Positions 26,333-35,184 of a DNA stretch of 55,534 nt are shown here, in pieces (position 1 is the first letter of the stretch; each line of letters starts with the position of its first letter). This DNA is from Planctomycetota bacterium. Lineage in GTDB: Bacteria > Planctomycetota > Phycisphaerae > Phycisphaerales > SM1A02. The notes under the pieces are model-generated. The model was given only the letters and a program-made list of their open reading frames with translations. It searched no databases and was not told where the DNA came from. The position numbers were made by a program, and so were the translations under genes. The DNA is taken from NCBI GenBank assembly GCA_024226535.1, contig JAAELP010000245.1, forward strand, positions 1 through 55,534. Direction: 5' to 3'.

Positions 26333-27976
26333 TCACGGCTGGATCTCGCAGAGAACGTGCAGCAGTGGTGCCGAGTTGGGCCTGCCGTCGTACGCTTCCG
26401 CCCGGCGCAAGCCCGTGCCGGTCACGACGATGACGAGGGCGTTGCCGCTTGCCCATCCCGGGCGGTCGACGATCTCCTGCACGATGCTCTTGAGTTCCGG
26501 TGTCCGCTGGGCGGCCCTGGCGTCGCCACCCTCATCCCATTCGGGCGGGTTCCACGCCACGTCGGCGATCGTCATGGCGCGGCCCGTGATGTCGTTGAGC
26601 GCGGTCGTGAAGGGAGCGGCGTCGTCGGTCGCTTCGCCCCGGATGCTGAGGGCAGCGGGGTCCTCGTTGTCGGTGTCCGCCGTGTACTGCACCCACGCCT
26701 CCAGGATGGTGGCGCCGGGCGGGATCGCCAGATCGACGAAGCGCATGGCGGCGACGTCGCTCAGGCCGTCGACGCCGAGGTCGAGCTGGCCGCTATCGAG
26801 GATCATGGTGCCGTCGATCGATGCCTGCTCCGCGTCGTCCGCGTCAGCGGCAATGCGCGCCTCCAGCACCGTGGGCGGTATGTACGGTGGGTTCGGCGCC
26901 GTCAACGGGTAGTCCTCCGGCCATTCGGGAGCGCCGCAGGTCACCACGCGGCCGAACACGTAGAACAGGGCGTCGCGGTCGTCGTCGGGCAGGCTCCACG
27001 TACCGCCGGTGTCGGTCGACAACGCGAAGTGCGCGTCGGGCGTCATCGGTGTACCCGAGGATTCGTACTCGACGATGCACTCGGCGTTGCTGAGCTTGTT
27101 CGCGGGCCCTTCCGTGTGGAGCACGAGCGCCGCGGCCGCATCGGGCTTCAGCGCCACCGCGCCCGGCAACGGCAGCGGGATCCACGCGAACGCGTTGTTG
27201 AGCACGGTGCCGTCCAGGGTGTACAGGTCCAGCACGGTGTCCATGGGATCCTGATCTGAGCCCACCTCCCGGAGCTGCGCGTCGATGGCCTCTGTCCCGC
27301 CCGCGGTCCGCATCCGCAGGTAGGCGCGGGTCACGATCCACGACCGCGCGTTCGCCGGCAGCGTGGGCCGGAACGTCTGCGCGATCAGGCGATACCCGCT
27401 GTGCTTCCCGGCGTACTCCTCCAGCAGGCTCCCGCCGAGCGCGTCAGCATGGAACACGAGGAGTATCTCGTCGGTGATTCGCTCGTCCGGGCAGGTGATG
27501 AAGTCGTGCCCCCACGAGGCCGGGTCCGGCGTCGGCGTCGCCAGGGTGACGCCGGCCACGTTGCGGGTGACCGAGGTGACGTCGAAGTGATGGACGTCGG
27601 CGGCGACGACGATCGCCGACGAGCCGTTGTAGCGGCGGAACAGGGGATCGCCGGCGGTGCCTGACCAGGAGTACCGGATCGTCTCCGGCGTGCCGTCGGC
27701 CGGGTTGCTTCGATCGGGCACCGTGAACTCGATGGACCGGCTCGTCAGCTCCGTGACGTTCAGGGCGAGCCGCAGTTCGGCGGTGATCTCGTCCAGGGCC
27801 GGGGCGCCGGCGGCGGTGCGGGCGGCGAGCGTGGTGCCGTCGTCCACCGAGCGCGTGGCGATCATCAGCGCCGAGGCCATCCCGATCAACAGGACCGAGG
27901 TGATCGCCATGCTGATGATCAGCTCGATGAGGGTGAACGCTCGGAGGTGGGTTGCGCGCCGCGCAGGAGTGTGCAT
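26333..27976 (-). CDS. GspJ-like minor pilin with DNRLRE-like beta domain
   Basis: About 547 residues. ATG 27976 has AGGTGAG upstream; GTG 27988 is possible. The prepilin motif is LRA|FTLIELIISMAITSVLLIGMASA, a canonical minor pilin N-terminus with Ala at -1. The region to about residue 180 resembles GspJ/PilW. Beyond residue 340 is a long beta-rich domain (DLGVDGLSDVAAMRFVDLAI...PPGATILEAWVQYTAD), close to the DNRLRE/CBM96-like domains of exported proteins, with about 180 residues to the end. It is much longer than a normal minor pilin. Function: probably a pilus tip protein with an adhesive domain, by inference. Confidence 0.75.
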   Translation of the reverse strand: MHTPARRATHLRAFTLIELIISMAITSVLLIGMASALMIATRSVDDGTTLAARTAAGAPALDEITAELRLALNVTELTSRSIEFTVPDRSNPADGTPETIRYSWSGTAGDPLFRRYNGSSAIVVAADVHHFDVTSVTRNVAGVTLATPTPDPASWGHDFITCPDERITDEILLVFHADALGGSLLEEYAGKHSGYRLIAQTFRPTLPANARSWIVTRAYLRMRTAGGTEAIDAQLREVGSDQDPMDTVLDLYTLDGTVLNNAFAWIPLPLPGAVALKPDAAAALVLHTEGPANKLSNAECIVEYESSGTPMTPDAHFALSTDTGGTWSLPDDDRDALFYVFGRVVTCGAPEWPEDYPLTAPNPPYIPPTVLEARIAADADDAEQASIDGTMILDSGQLDLGVDGLSDVAAMRFVDLAIPPGATILEAWVQYTADTDNEDPAALSIRGEATDDAAPFTTALNDITGRAMTIADVAWNPPEWDEGGDARAAQRTPELKSIVQEIVDRPGWASGNALVIVVTGTGLRRAEAYDGRPNSAPLLHVLCEIQP

Positions 27977-27988
27977 CAAGGGGCTCAC

Positions 27989-28561
27989 CTACTCGGGATC
28001 GGATGGTGGGGCCAGCAGCGATCCGGGAAGGTCCGGCGGCGGGTTGTCGCGAATGGGGTCGTCCTGGGGGATCTTCCACGCGTGATCGGCGACCGAGACG
28101 CTTCCGGTGGCGCCGTCGACGAGCACGCACTTGACCATGCTCCCGCTGGTCAGGGCGATCCACCCGCCGTCGGACGGCAGGCCGTAGCCGTCGAAGACCA
28201 CGGTCGTCGCGCCGGCGAAGCTCGCGGCGGCCACGTTCGACCGATACGGAGCCAGCGAGAGCGTGACGATCGTTCCCGCTCCGGGATTCGAGACGCTCGG
28301 CAGCTTCGGGATCGAGTACATCTCCTTGCCCGCATCGAACAGCACCGTCACGTCGGTGCCGGTGGCGCGAGCGTGGCTGCGCGCGACCTCCAGGTCGGCG
28401 ACGAGACGCTGGCTCACCGCGTTGGCGCGATAGTGCTCGGTGGAACGGGCGTAGCGGGGGATGGCGATCACCGCGATGGTGCTGATGATGATCATCACCA
28501 CGACCAACTCGATCATGCTGAAGGCATGACGGGGCGGCGGCGGGGTTCGACGATCGATCAT
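27989..28561 (-). CDS. GspH-like minor pilin
   Basis: About 190 residues from ATG 28561; ATG 28579, six codons upstream, is also possible. The prepilin motif is RHA|FSMIELVVVMIIISTIAVIAIPRYA with Ala at -1. The segment RLVADLEVARSHARATGTDVTVLFD is characteristic of GspH/FimT, and the rest is a small beta domain with a GxGTIVTLS motif. The stop codon is 12 bases before the next pilin start. Order within the cluster (G, H, J, I) mirrors the plus-strand T2SS operon. Confidence 0.85.
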   Translation of the reverse strand: MIDRRTPPPPRHAFSMIELVVVMIIISTIAVIAIPRYARSTEHYRANAVSQRLVADLEVARSHARATGTDVTVLFDAGKEMYSIPKLPSVSNPGAGTIVTLSLAPYRSNVAAASFAGATTVVFDGYGLPSDGGWIALTSGSMVKCVLVDGATGSVSVADHAWKIPQDDPIRDNPPPDLPGSLLAPPSDPE

Positions 28562-28651
28562 CGGTTCATCCCGTTCCATGGCCTGCCTCGCCAAAACCGG
28601 CCGAAGCCGCCTGCAGCCCTCGAGGTCTGCCGGCGGCTCCGATGTGCCTCC

Positions 28652-28679
28652 GTGGAACCATCCCCCCCGGCGGTTCCAC
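28652..28679 (-). terminator. Inverted repeat between major pilin and minor pilin genes
   Basis: GTGGAACC (28652-28659) and GGTTCCAC (28672-28679) form a perfect 8-bp stem with a 12-base C/G-rich loop. It lies after the stop of the GspG-like gene and before the GspH-like gene. It has no T-tract, so it may be an mRNA-processing or stabilising hairpin that lets the major pilin be made in excess, rather than a true terminator. Confidence 0.4.
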
Positions 28680-28708
28680 TTGTTCGTCGCGCACCGACGC
28701 GGCGTCGG

Positions 28709-29167
28709 TTACTTGTTGAAGTGGATCGAGTCGTTCGCCCAGATCGAACCGGCGCTCACGTCGTACAGCCAGCCCTTGTCGGCCACCTCCGCCACCGGCG
28801 GGTTGGCGCCCGCCGCGCCGATTTCGGTCTGGTCCTTGTAGTTGCCCGTCTTCAGCGGCGGGACCTTCACGAGGTACGGGCCGTACTTCGGGCCGCTCGA
28901 CCATGTGGCGCCGTCGGCCTGCGTCACGGTGGTGAGCTGGGTCTCGAAGTCGAGGAGTGTCGGCCACGCCTGGTGCTCGTAGCGGTACATCTCGATGGCG
29001 TTGCGAAGCACGGCGAGGTCGGCCTGGAGGCCCGTGACATCGGCGCCCTCGGCACCGCGCATCATGCGCGGGATCGCGATCGCGCTGATCACGCCCATGA
29101 TGATGATGACGATCACGAGCTCGATGAGGCTGAAAGCGCGGCGGCGATGGTTCATGGCTCGGCTCAT
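28709..29167 (-). CDS. GspG-like major (pseudo)pilin of the second cluster
   Basis: About 152 residues. ATG 29167 has GAGGGA six bases upstream; the much longer open frame upstream is not coding. The prepilin motif is RRRA|FSLIELVIVIIIMGVISAIAIPRMM. The segment LQADLAVLRNAIEMYRYEHQAWPTLLDFETQL and the turn GPYLVKVPPLKTGNYKDQ are GspG-like, but the calcium loop SPGKD..T.DDI of true GspG is absent. It is preceded by a gap of about 220 bases with no gene, where its own promoter may lie. Probably the structural subunit of the second pilus-like machine. Confidence 0.85.
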   Translation of the reverse strand: MSRAMNHRRRAFSLIELVIVIIIMGVISAIAIPRMMRGAEGADVTGLQADLAVLRNAIEMYRYEHQAWPTLLDFETQLTTVTQADGATWSSGPKYGPYLVKVPPLKTGNYKDQTEIGAAGANPPVAEVADKGWLYDVSAGSIWANDSIHFNK

Positions 29168-29388
29168 TTCGGTTCCCTCGGATCTCGTCGTGGCCGCGAC
29201 GCGGCCCTCGTTCGTTCGGTTCACTGGTGATCGTCCACCGTCCCGGGTCACTTGAGTCATCACCCGCGTGTTGGGCGTCCGTTCTGCGGAGTGATCGGAC
29301 CGTCCGGGAAGAGCGGGGCGTCCGGCCCCGCGCGGTGGGGCTGGCGAAGTCGCAGCCGCTACGTTCAACCCACAATGGCGCGTTTCGA

Positions 29389-29928
29389 TCATGGCTCGTC
29401 CAGCGTCAGCGTCACGCGAAGGCCGGCGGAGACCAGCACGACCGACCGCTTGTTCACCTCGACGAGCTCGAACCCGTCGAGCTTCTGGCCCACGCGGAGC
29501 CCGCGCCCGTCGATGATCGCGAGGCCTCGGCCCCCGTTGGCCATGACGGCGGTGAGCCGATGGCGTCGGCGGAACTCGGCCCCCTCCGCCGATTCGGGCA
29601 CGTCGATCACGATGGGTCGGTCGTCCTGCTGCCACTCGCTCGGCGTCTGGAAGGCATCGGGGACGGCCGAAGCGTCGAGCCCGCGCGCGGCGGCGAACGT
29701 CTCGAATCGATCGGCGAGAACGGCGCGGGGCGTCGGTCCGTCCACGGAGATGTCGGGGGCGTCGTCGTGCGGTGTCACTGGGATCGTCGCGACCGCAGGG
29801 ACGGGGGCCGCGGCCGTGCTCGCGACGGCACCGGCCGGCGGGGAGAGGATCACCTTGTCCACCGCGAGCGCGGTCACGCAGACGATGGCAATGGCGGCGC
29901 CTGATTTCTGCCGCTTGGTCAGGTTCAC
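29389..29928 (-). CDS. PilP/GspC-like inner-membrane protein
   Basis: 179 residues. ATG 29928 overlaps the PilO-like stop by four bases. It has a short cytoplasmic N-terminus, one transmembrane helix (about residues 10-28) and a proline/alanine linker. The C-terminal domain LTAVMANGGRGLAIIDGRGLRVGQKLDGFELVEV...SVVLVSAGLRVTLTL has the small beta fold of PilP and the GspC homology region, which contacts the secretin N0 domain. This is the only part of the second cluster that would need a secretin, and no secretin gene is in this cluster. Family assignment by inspection. Confidence 0.6.
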   Translation of the reverse strand: MNLTKRQKSGAAIAIVCVTALAVDKVILSPPAGAVASTAAAPVPAVATIPVTPHDDAPDISVDGPTPRAVLADRFETFAAARGLDASAVPDAFQTPSEWQQDDRPIVIDVPESAEGAEFRRRHRLTAVMANGGRGLAIIDGRGLRVGQKLDGFELVEVNKRSVVLVSAGLRVTLTLDEP

Positions 29929-30509
29929 GGCGACACCTCCAGGTCATTCGAAGCCGCCGCGGCGTACCACGCGAGCTCGAAGCTGAACGAGGCGCCCTCG
30001 CTGCGCTGGGCGGGGCTTCCGACGAGGTTGAACGCGATGACCTCGACGTCGGGCAGCCGCGCCTCGAGCCCGTGCAGGAACCGAGCGCAGCTCGTGTACG
30101 TGCCGCGGCCCGAGACGTGCACCGGCACCGCCTGGTGCCACGTGCCGCTCCGGGTCTCCCCGGATCGCGTCTCGTCCACCTGCATGCCACTCTCCGCGGC
30201 GAGCTCGAGCAATCGGGCGAGACGCCCGTTCAGATGCGCGACCGATTCCAGGTGCACGGTGCTGCCGGCGATGTCGTGCCGCACGCGAGAAAGCTCCTGC
30301 TCGAGCGAGGCCCGGGAGTTCCCCACGAGCTGCGCCTGCTGGTCGAGCTGTTGCAACTCGGTGCGTTTCGCGGTGAGCCGGTCCCGCTCGTGGGCGATCG
30401 GCTGGACGATGACGCCGTAGCCCATCAACGTGAGCACGGCGCAGACCGCGACGCCCGCGAGATCCACGTGCCACCAGGTGATCGGAGGTCCGTCCGCCTG
30501 CTTCTTCAT
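29925..30509 (-). CDS. PilO-like inner-membrane assembly protein
   Basis: 194 residues; ATG 30509 overlaps the PilN-like stop in an ATGA motif. One transmembrane helix (residues 16-36) is followed by a coiled coil (RDRLTAKRTELQQLDQQAQL) and a ferredoxin-like periplasmic domain, the PilO layout. In type IV pili PilO dimerises with PilN and joins PilP to make the periplasmic alignment complex. The 4-base overlaps on both sides and the gene order M-N-O-P confirm the role. Confidence 0.85.
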   Translation of the reverse strand: MKKQADGPPITWWHVDLAGVAVCAVLTLMGYGVIVQPIAHERDRLTAKRTELQQLDQQAQLVGNSRASLEQELSRVRHDIAGSTVHLESVAHLNGRLARLLELAAESGMQVDETRSGETRSGTWHQAVPVHVSGRGTYTSCARFLHGLEARLPDVEVIAFNLVGSPAQRSEGASFSFELAWYAAAASNDLEVSP

Positions 30510-31138
30510 GGTCCGGCCGCCCCTTCCTCGGTGTCGAGCATGCAGACCACGCGGAACGCGATGGCGTGTCCTTCACCGAACGGCTCGCGCCGCGTGTCCT
30601 GGAGATGGACCTTCCGGAACAGGGGGATCTCGTCCATGCGCAGCACGAACTGCGTGACGGTGTTCTGTGATCGGCCGAGGCCGCCAAGCTCGAGGTACGT
30701 CGGAGGCATGCCGGTCTCGGTGCGAGGTCCGGCGGCGCCGGGGATGTCCATGGAGCCGCCGATACCGCCCGCGGCGTGCTGGAGACGACACTCGCGAAGG
30801 ACGACCTCGTCGCCCGTCGCCTCCGCGAGCAGGGCGAGGAGAATGCCCCAGTCGGGCTGCCCCTGGACGGCGTACTGCGCCTTGAGCAACGCCGCGGCGT
30901 CCCCGAGCTGGCGTCGCAGGTTGACGACGGTTGCGCGGTCGGTGGTGATCGAGGCGTTCGTGCGAGCGAGTTCCTCGTCGAGCGCGCCCTTGTCGGTTGC
31001 GCTGACGAGCTTCGCCACCACGAGGGCGATCACGATGAACAACGCGTACCCGGCGGCGATCGTGATCCACCGGCGCTGATGTTCCTGGCGCCGCATACGC
31101 TGGCGCCGCGCGCGAGGAATGAGGTTGACGCGCGTCAC
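30506..31138 (-). CDS. PilN-like inner-membrane assembly protein
   Basis: About 210 residues, GTG 31138 overlapping the PilM stop by four bases. The sequence begins MTRVNLIPRARRQRMRR: the N-terminal NLIP motif that PilN uses to bind PilM is present. One transmembrane helix (WITIAAGYALFIVIALVVAKLV) is followed by a coiled coil and a ferredoxin-like domain. The longer open frame upstream lies antisense to the PilM gene and is rejected. Confidence 0.85.
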   Translation of the reverse strand: MTRVNLIPRARRQRMRRQEHQRRWITIAAGYALFIVIALVVAKLVSATDKGALDEELARTNASITTDRATVVNLRRQLGDAAALLKAQYAVQGQPDWGILLALLAEATGDEVVLRECRLQHAAGGIGGSMDIPGAAGPRTETGMPPTYLELGGLGRSQNTVTQFVLRMDEIPLFRKVHLQDTRREPFGEGHAIAFRVVCMLDTEEGAAGP

Positions 31139-32199
31139 CGGTCCTGCCCCTTCGGATACTGGGCCAGCCCGAGCGCGGCGGTGAGCGAGGGCGACTCGCA
31201 GCCGACGGATGCGGAGCCCTGGCACTCGGCGACGTGGGTCGGCGCTACGAGGCTCGCGTCCACGCTGCAGCCCTCGGCGAGGTGCTCGACGAGGCCGGGT
31301 AGGGACGCGGTGGAGCCGAGCACGATGAGCCGCTGGATCTGGTCCCGATCGTACTCCTTCGTGACGTACGAGAATGACAGTCGAATCTCCCCCGCGAGGT
31401 GCGCGAGGTAGGCGGAGACGCGCTCGCGCACCGAAGTGACGAGCTCCTGCTGCGCGGCGTCGTTCGCCGACTCGTCGTCGAGCCCGTTGTCGATCAGCAG
31501 GTAGTCGACGACGTCGCCATCGAGGCCGAGGTCGTTCATCATCGCGTCGCGCAGCCGGTTGAGGCCGCAGTCGGCGAGCGAGCGTTCGAAGATCACGGTC
31601 TCGTCGAGAATCACGACGAGGCTGGCCGACGCCCACCCGAGCTTGAGCACGGCGGCGAGCCCGTTGACGTCGTCGAGCAGCGGTGCGACCGCCCGGGCGA
31701 CCGCCCACGACTGTACGTCGAGTCCGCGCACGTGGAACCCGGCGGACTCGAAGCTGTCCAGCATCCGGTCGGCGTCCGTGTGGCGGCAGCCCACCGCCAT
31801 CGCGTAGCTGCTCTCGCCGCCGGGGCGCGTCCGGGGCAGGTCCCAGAACTCCAGCTCGATCGATTCGGGGTTGCACTTGTGGGCGGCGGCGAGTTCGATC
31901 CGCGAGATCTGGTCGCGCGGCGCGCCGGAGTGCGCCGGTGGCAGCTCGAGCACCGCCGTGAGAAGCTGGTCGTGCGGCATCGCGAGGACGATGTCACGTC
32001 CGGAAAAACCCTGGCGCTCGAGGATCTTCCGAAGACGGCTGAGTTCGCCGGCGCCGATGGCGCCTTCGGGTCGCGTGCGTTGCACGCGCGTGGCGGCTTC
32101 CACGCGCCAGACGGTGCCGCGGCGGCTGAGCTGGACTGCGTGGATCGCACGATCCTCCACGTCCAGGCCGATCGGTGTTCGTCCCCGGTTCAGCATCAT
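31135..32199 (-). CDS. PilM-like actin-fold pilus assembly ATPase
   Basis: 354 residues from ATG 32199. It has the ASKHA (actin-like) fold of PilM: phosphate-1 loop IGLDVEDRAIHAVQLSR, GEL...LRKILERQGFSGRDIVLAMP, a second core with KLGWASASLVVILDETVIFERSL, and the adenosine motif IVLGSTASLPGLVEHLAEGCSV. It acts at the cytoplasmic face, connecting PilB to PilN. In the plus-strand T2SS operon the equivalent protein is fused to a transmembrane PilN-like part; here M and N are separate. Confidence 0.9.
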   Translation of the reverse strand: MMLNRGRTPIGLDVEDRAIHAVQLSRRGTVWRVEAATRVQRTRPEGAIGAGELSRLRKILERQGFSGRDIVLAMPHDQLLTAVLELPPAHSGAPRDQISRIELAAAHKCNPESIELEFWDLPRTRPGGESSYAMAVGCRHTDADRMLDSFESAGFHVRGLDVQSWAVARAVAPLLDDVNGLAAVLKLGWASASLVVILDETVIFERSLADCGLNRLRDAMMNDLGLDGDVVDYLLIDNGLDDESANDAAQQELVTSVRERVSAYLAHLAGEIRLSFSYVTKEYDRDQIQRLIVLGSTASLPGLVEHLAEGCSVDASLVAPTHVAECQGSASVGCESPSLTAALGLAQYPKGQDR

Positions 32200-32224
32200 G
32201 ACTGCTTCGCTCGCCCCTCCGGAA

Positions 32225-33433
32225 TCACTGTCCCGCCATCGCCGTCAGGTCGAAGAGCGGAATGAACAAGCTCAGCGCGATGAACCCCACCACGACGCCG
32301 AGGCCGATGAGGATCAGTGGCTCGAGCATGCTCATCGCCGTCTTGACGACGACGTCATTCTCCTCGTCAAGAAAGTCCGCCATATCCATCAGGATCGGGC
32401 CGATCTGGCCGTTCGCTTCGCCGTGCCGCATGGCCTCCGACACGGACGGAACGATCAGCACGCTCTGCACGAACACCGAGCTGACCGCTTCACCGCGGGA
32501 GGCGGAGTCGACGGCCTCCTTCATGAGGTCCGAATAATGCACGTTGCCCGTCGAGTGCTGCGTGAGCTTGAGCGACTCCAGCAGCGGCACCTTACTCTCG
32601 AGCATCACGCCGAGCAGGCGGGCGATCTTCGCCGTCGCCACGCTCCGCACGACCTTGCCCACGACGGGCAGCCGCACGACCCATCCGTCGAACACGCGCT
32701 GGCCGCTCGAGCCCGAGAGATAGAGCTTCATGCCGAGCGCGCCGCCGATGACGCCGATCAGGATCGCCCACCACCAGTTGCGCAGGATGTCGCTGACACC
32801 CATGAGGAACATGGTCGTCGGCGGCAGGGGCGCGTTGAGTGTCTCGAACAGGCCCGAGAACCGCGGCAGCACGCCAAGCAACATGACGTTGACGACGACG
32901 AAGCCCACGAACAGGAGCAGGGCCGGGTAGACCATCGCGCCGACAAGCGTGCGGCGGACCTTGAGCTGCTGGCGGATGAGGTTCGAGAGCCGGTCGAGCA
33001 TCGCCCCGAGCTGTCCGGAGCTTTCGCCGGCCGCCACGAGACTCCGGTTAACCTCGTCGAAGATCTCCGGGCGCAGGCCCATCGCTTCGGAGAGGGGCAT
33101 GCCGGCTTCCACGTGGGCGCGGAGCCGCTCGAGCATCGTGCGCCACGGCCCCTCCGAGGTCTGTTGCTCGGTCGCGATCAGCGCTTGCGCCAGCGGCGTT
33201 CCCGACTTGACGAGCACGCTGAGCTGGCGCGACCACTGCGCCAGGTGCTTGACGACGCCCATCCCCGGTCGCTTGCCGCGCGCATTGCTGACGGTGCCTC
33301 GATCCTCGGCGATGTTCGTGACGTAGAGGCCCTGCTGGCGCAGCTTCTCGCTCGCCTCGTCCGTCGTGCCCGCCTCGATCGAGTCCTCGACGGGCTTGCC
33401 CGCCTTGTCCACGGCGTTGTATGCGAATTTCAT
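32225..33433 (-). CDS. PilC/GspF-type inner-membrane platform protein
   Basis: 402 residues; ATG 33433 overlaps the PilB stop by four bases. Two T2SSF domains (about residues 70-190 and 275-395) and three hydrophobic segments (near 170-192, 215-240, 375-398) give the standard topology. The beginning MKFAYNAVDKAGKPVEDSIEAGT is typical of this family. It is the second T2SSF protein in the window; its direct coupling to a pilB gene shows it belongs to the minus-strand system. Confidence 0.93.
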   Translation of the reverse strand: MKFAYNAVDKAGKPVEDSIEAGTTDEASEKLRQQGLYVTNIAEDRGTVSNARGKRPGMGVVKHLAQWSRQLSVLVKSGTPLAQALIATEQQTSEGPWRTMLERLRAHVEAGMPLSEAMGLRPEIFDEVNRSLVAAGESSGQLGAMLDRLSNLIRQQLKVRRTLVGAMVYPALLLFVGFVVVNVMLLGVLPRFSGLFETLNAPLPPTTMFLMGVSDILRNWWWAILIGVIGGALGMKLYLSGSSGQRVFDGWVVRLPVVGKVVRSVATAKIARLLGVMLESKVPLLESLKLTQHSTGNVHYSDLMKEAVDSASRGEAVSSVFVQSVLIVPSVSEAMRHGEANGQIGPILMDMADFLDEENDVVVKTAMSMLEPLILIGLGVVVGFIALSLFIPLFDLTAMAGQ

Positions 33434-35184
33434 GCTGCTTCCTTCCCGCGGGCGTCACCGTCGTGCTCGCCCGTTTCGTCGTCGGTCCGCGTTGCCCGCA
33501 TGACCTCCTCGAGACTCGTCTTGCCGCGCAGGGCGAGTTGCACGCCCTCTTCGCGGAGCGTGAGAAGCCCCTGGTTGCGAAGCTCCGCCATGATCTTGTG
33601 CGTCGGAGCCGCCACGTGCACGAGGCGGCGGATGGTGTCGGTGACGTCCATCACCTCGTAGATGCCGAGGCGACCACGGAAACCGCTGTTGTGGCAGTCG
33701 AGGCACCCGGCGCCCTTGTTGAACGCGCGGCCCGTCTTGTCCGTGAGGCCCGCGTCGGCGAGCACGCCCGCGGTGGGGTAGTACTTCGTGATACAGCTCG
33801 GGCAGATCGTCCGGACCAGGCGCTGGGCGACGACGCCGTTGAGCGCGCTGGAGAGCAGGTACGCCTCGATGCCCATGTCGAGCAGACGGCTCACCGCGCC
33901 CGGCGCGTCGTTCGTGTGCAGCGTGGCCAGCACGAGGTGACCCGTGAGGGCGGCCTGCACCGCGACGCGCGCCGTCTCCTCGTCACGAATCTCGCCGACC
34001 ATGATCACGTCGGGGTCCTGGCGGAGGATGCTGCGCAGCGCGCGGGCGAAGGTCATCCCGATGGATTCCTGCACCTGCACCTGGTTGATGAGGTCGAGTT
34101 GATACTCGACGGGGTCCTCGACGGTCAGCAAGTTGCGCTCGGGACTGCGCAGCAGCTCCAGCGCCGAGTAGAGCGTCGTCGTCTTGCCGCTGCCGGTGGG
34201 GCCGGTCACGAGCGCGAGGCCGTGCGGCGCCTTGAGGATGCGCTGGAAGGTATCCAGGGCCTCAGTGCGGAAGCCGAGCTTCTCCATCCGGATCTCGAGG
34301 TTCTCCTTGTCGAGGATCCGGATCACGAGCTTCTCGCCGAGAAGCGTGGGCATGCTCGACACGCGGAGATCGATCCCGCGCCCGGCGGCGACGATGCGAA
34401 TGCGGCCCTCCTGGGGCAGGCGCTTCTCCGCGATGTCCATGCCCGAGATGACTTTGACACGCGAGGCGATCGCCGCGTGCATGCCGATCGGCGGATTCAT
34501 CAGCTCGCGAAGTATGCCGTCCACGCGGTAGCGGATCCGCGTGCCGTTGCGCTTCGGCTCGATGTGAATGTCGCTCGCGCCGTCGCGCACCGCGGTCATG
34601 AGCGCGAGGTTCACGAGGTTGACGACCGGGCTGCCCTCGACGATCTGGTCGACGTCGGTGATCGGCCCCTCGTCGACCTTCTCGCCCTCGACGACCTGGA
34701 CGTCCGATTCCTGGAGGCCGGCGAGGAAGACGTCGATGTCGACGTTCTCCGACGCCTGGACCCTATTGAACTCCTGGATGTTCGCATCGAGGGCGAAAAT
34801 GGGACGGATCTGGCAGCCGGTGATCCGTTTGAGCGCGTCGATGGCCGGCAGCGACTGGGGCTCGGCCATCGCCACCGTCATCTCGTCGCGGACACGAAAC
34901 AGGGGCATGGCCTTCAGCCGTTTGGCCTCGCTCTCGCCGATCACCTCCAGGAGACTCTGGTCGAAGAGGCCGTGCCGTAGCACGCACGAGGCCACGCCGA
35001 GATGCCGGCCGAGCGTGCGGGCGAGCGCGGCGTTGCTGATGACGCCCTCGTTGACGAGGTACTCGCCGAGTCGCTGGCCCGACTGCTTCTGGCGCTCCAG
35101 CGCCTGCGCAAGTTCGTCGGACGACAGGGCGCCGTCGGCAACGAGTGCCTCACCGACGCGCAGCTTCTTGCTCTCGTCGGTCAC
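33430..35184 (-). CDS. PilB/GspE-type assembly ATPase
   Basis: About 584 residues. GTG 35184 overlaps the STAS stop by four bases and has GAGGAG upstream. N-terminal MshEN/T2SSE_N domain (RVGEALVADGALSSDELAQALERQK) followed by the catalytic core: Walker A GPTGSGKTTT near residues 327-336, Asp box and DPDVIMVGEIRDEETA (Walker B), His box LATLHTNDAPGA. A four-Cys zinc motif lies further on (CPSC and CLDC, about 21 residues apart), as in GspE and PilB. It powers pilus extension. It is the only assembly ATPase in the window and could also serve the plus-strand T2SS. No PilT-type retraction ATPase is present. Confidence 0.95.
   Translation of the reverse strand: MTDESKKLRVGEALVADGALSSDELAQALERQKQSGQRLGEYLVNEGVISNAALARTLGRHLGVASCVLRHGLFDQSLLEVIGESEAKRLKAMPLFRVRDEMTVAMAEPQSLPAIDALKRITGCQIRPIFALDANIQEFNRVQASENVDIDVFLAGLQESDVQVVEGEKVDEGPITDVDQIVEGSPVVNLVNLALMTAVRDGASDIHIEPKRNGTRIRYRVDGILRELMNPPIGMHAAIASRVKVISGMDIAEKRLPQEGRIRIVAAGRGIDLRVSSMPTLLGEKLVIRILDKENLEIRMEKLGFRTEALDTFQRILKAPHGLALVTGPTGSGKTTTLYSALELLRSPERNLLTVEDPVEYQLDLINQVQVQESIGMTFARALRSILRQDPDVIMVGEIRDEETARVAVQAALTGHLVLATLHTNDAPGAVSRLLDMGIEAYLLSSALNGVVAQRLVRTICPSCITKYYPTAGVLADAGLTDKTGRAFNKGAGCLDCHNSGFRGRLGIYEVMDVTDTIRRLVHVAAPTHKIMAELRNQGLLTLREEGVQLALRGKTSLEEVMRATRTDDETGEHDGDARGKEAA

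Noticed and set aside
29168..29388. Hidden gene in the gap before the GspG-like pilin
   Set aside because: No frame longer than a few dozen codons with a start and ribosome-binding site on either strand; only a short hairpin (CGGGGC 29314-29319 with GCCCCG 29325-29330) is seen. It probably holds the pilin promoter.
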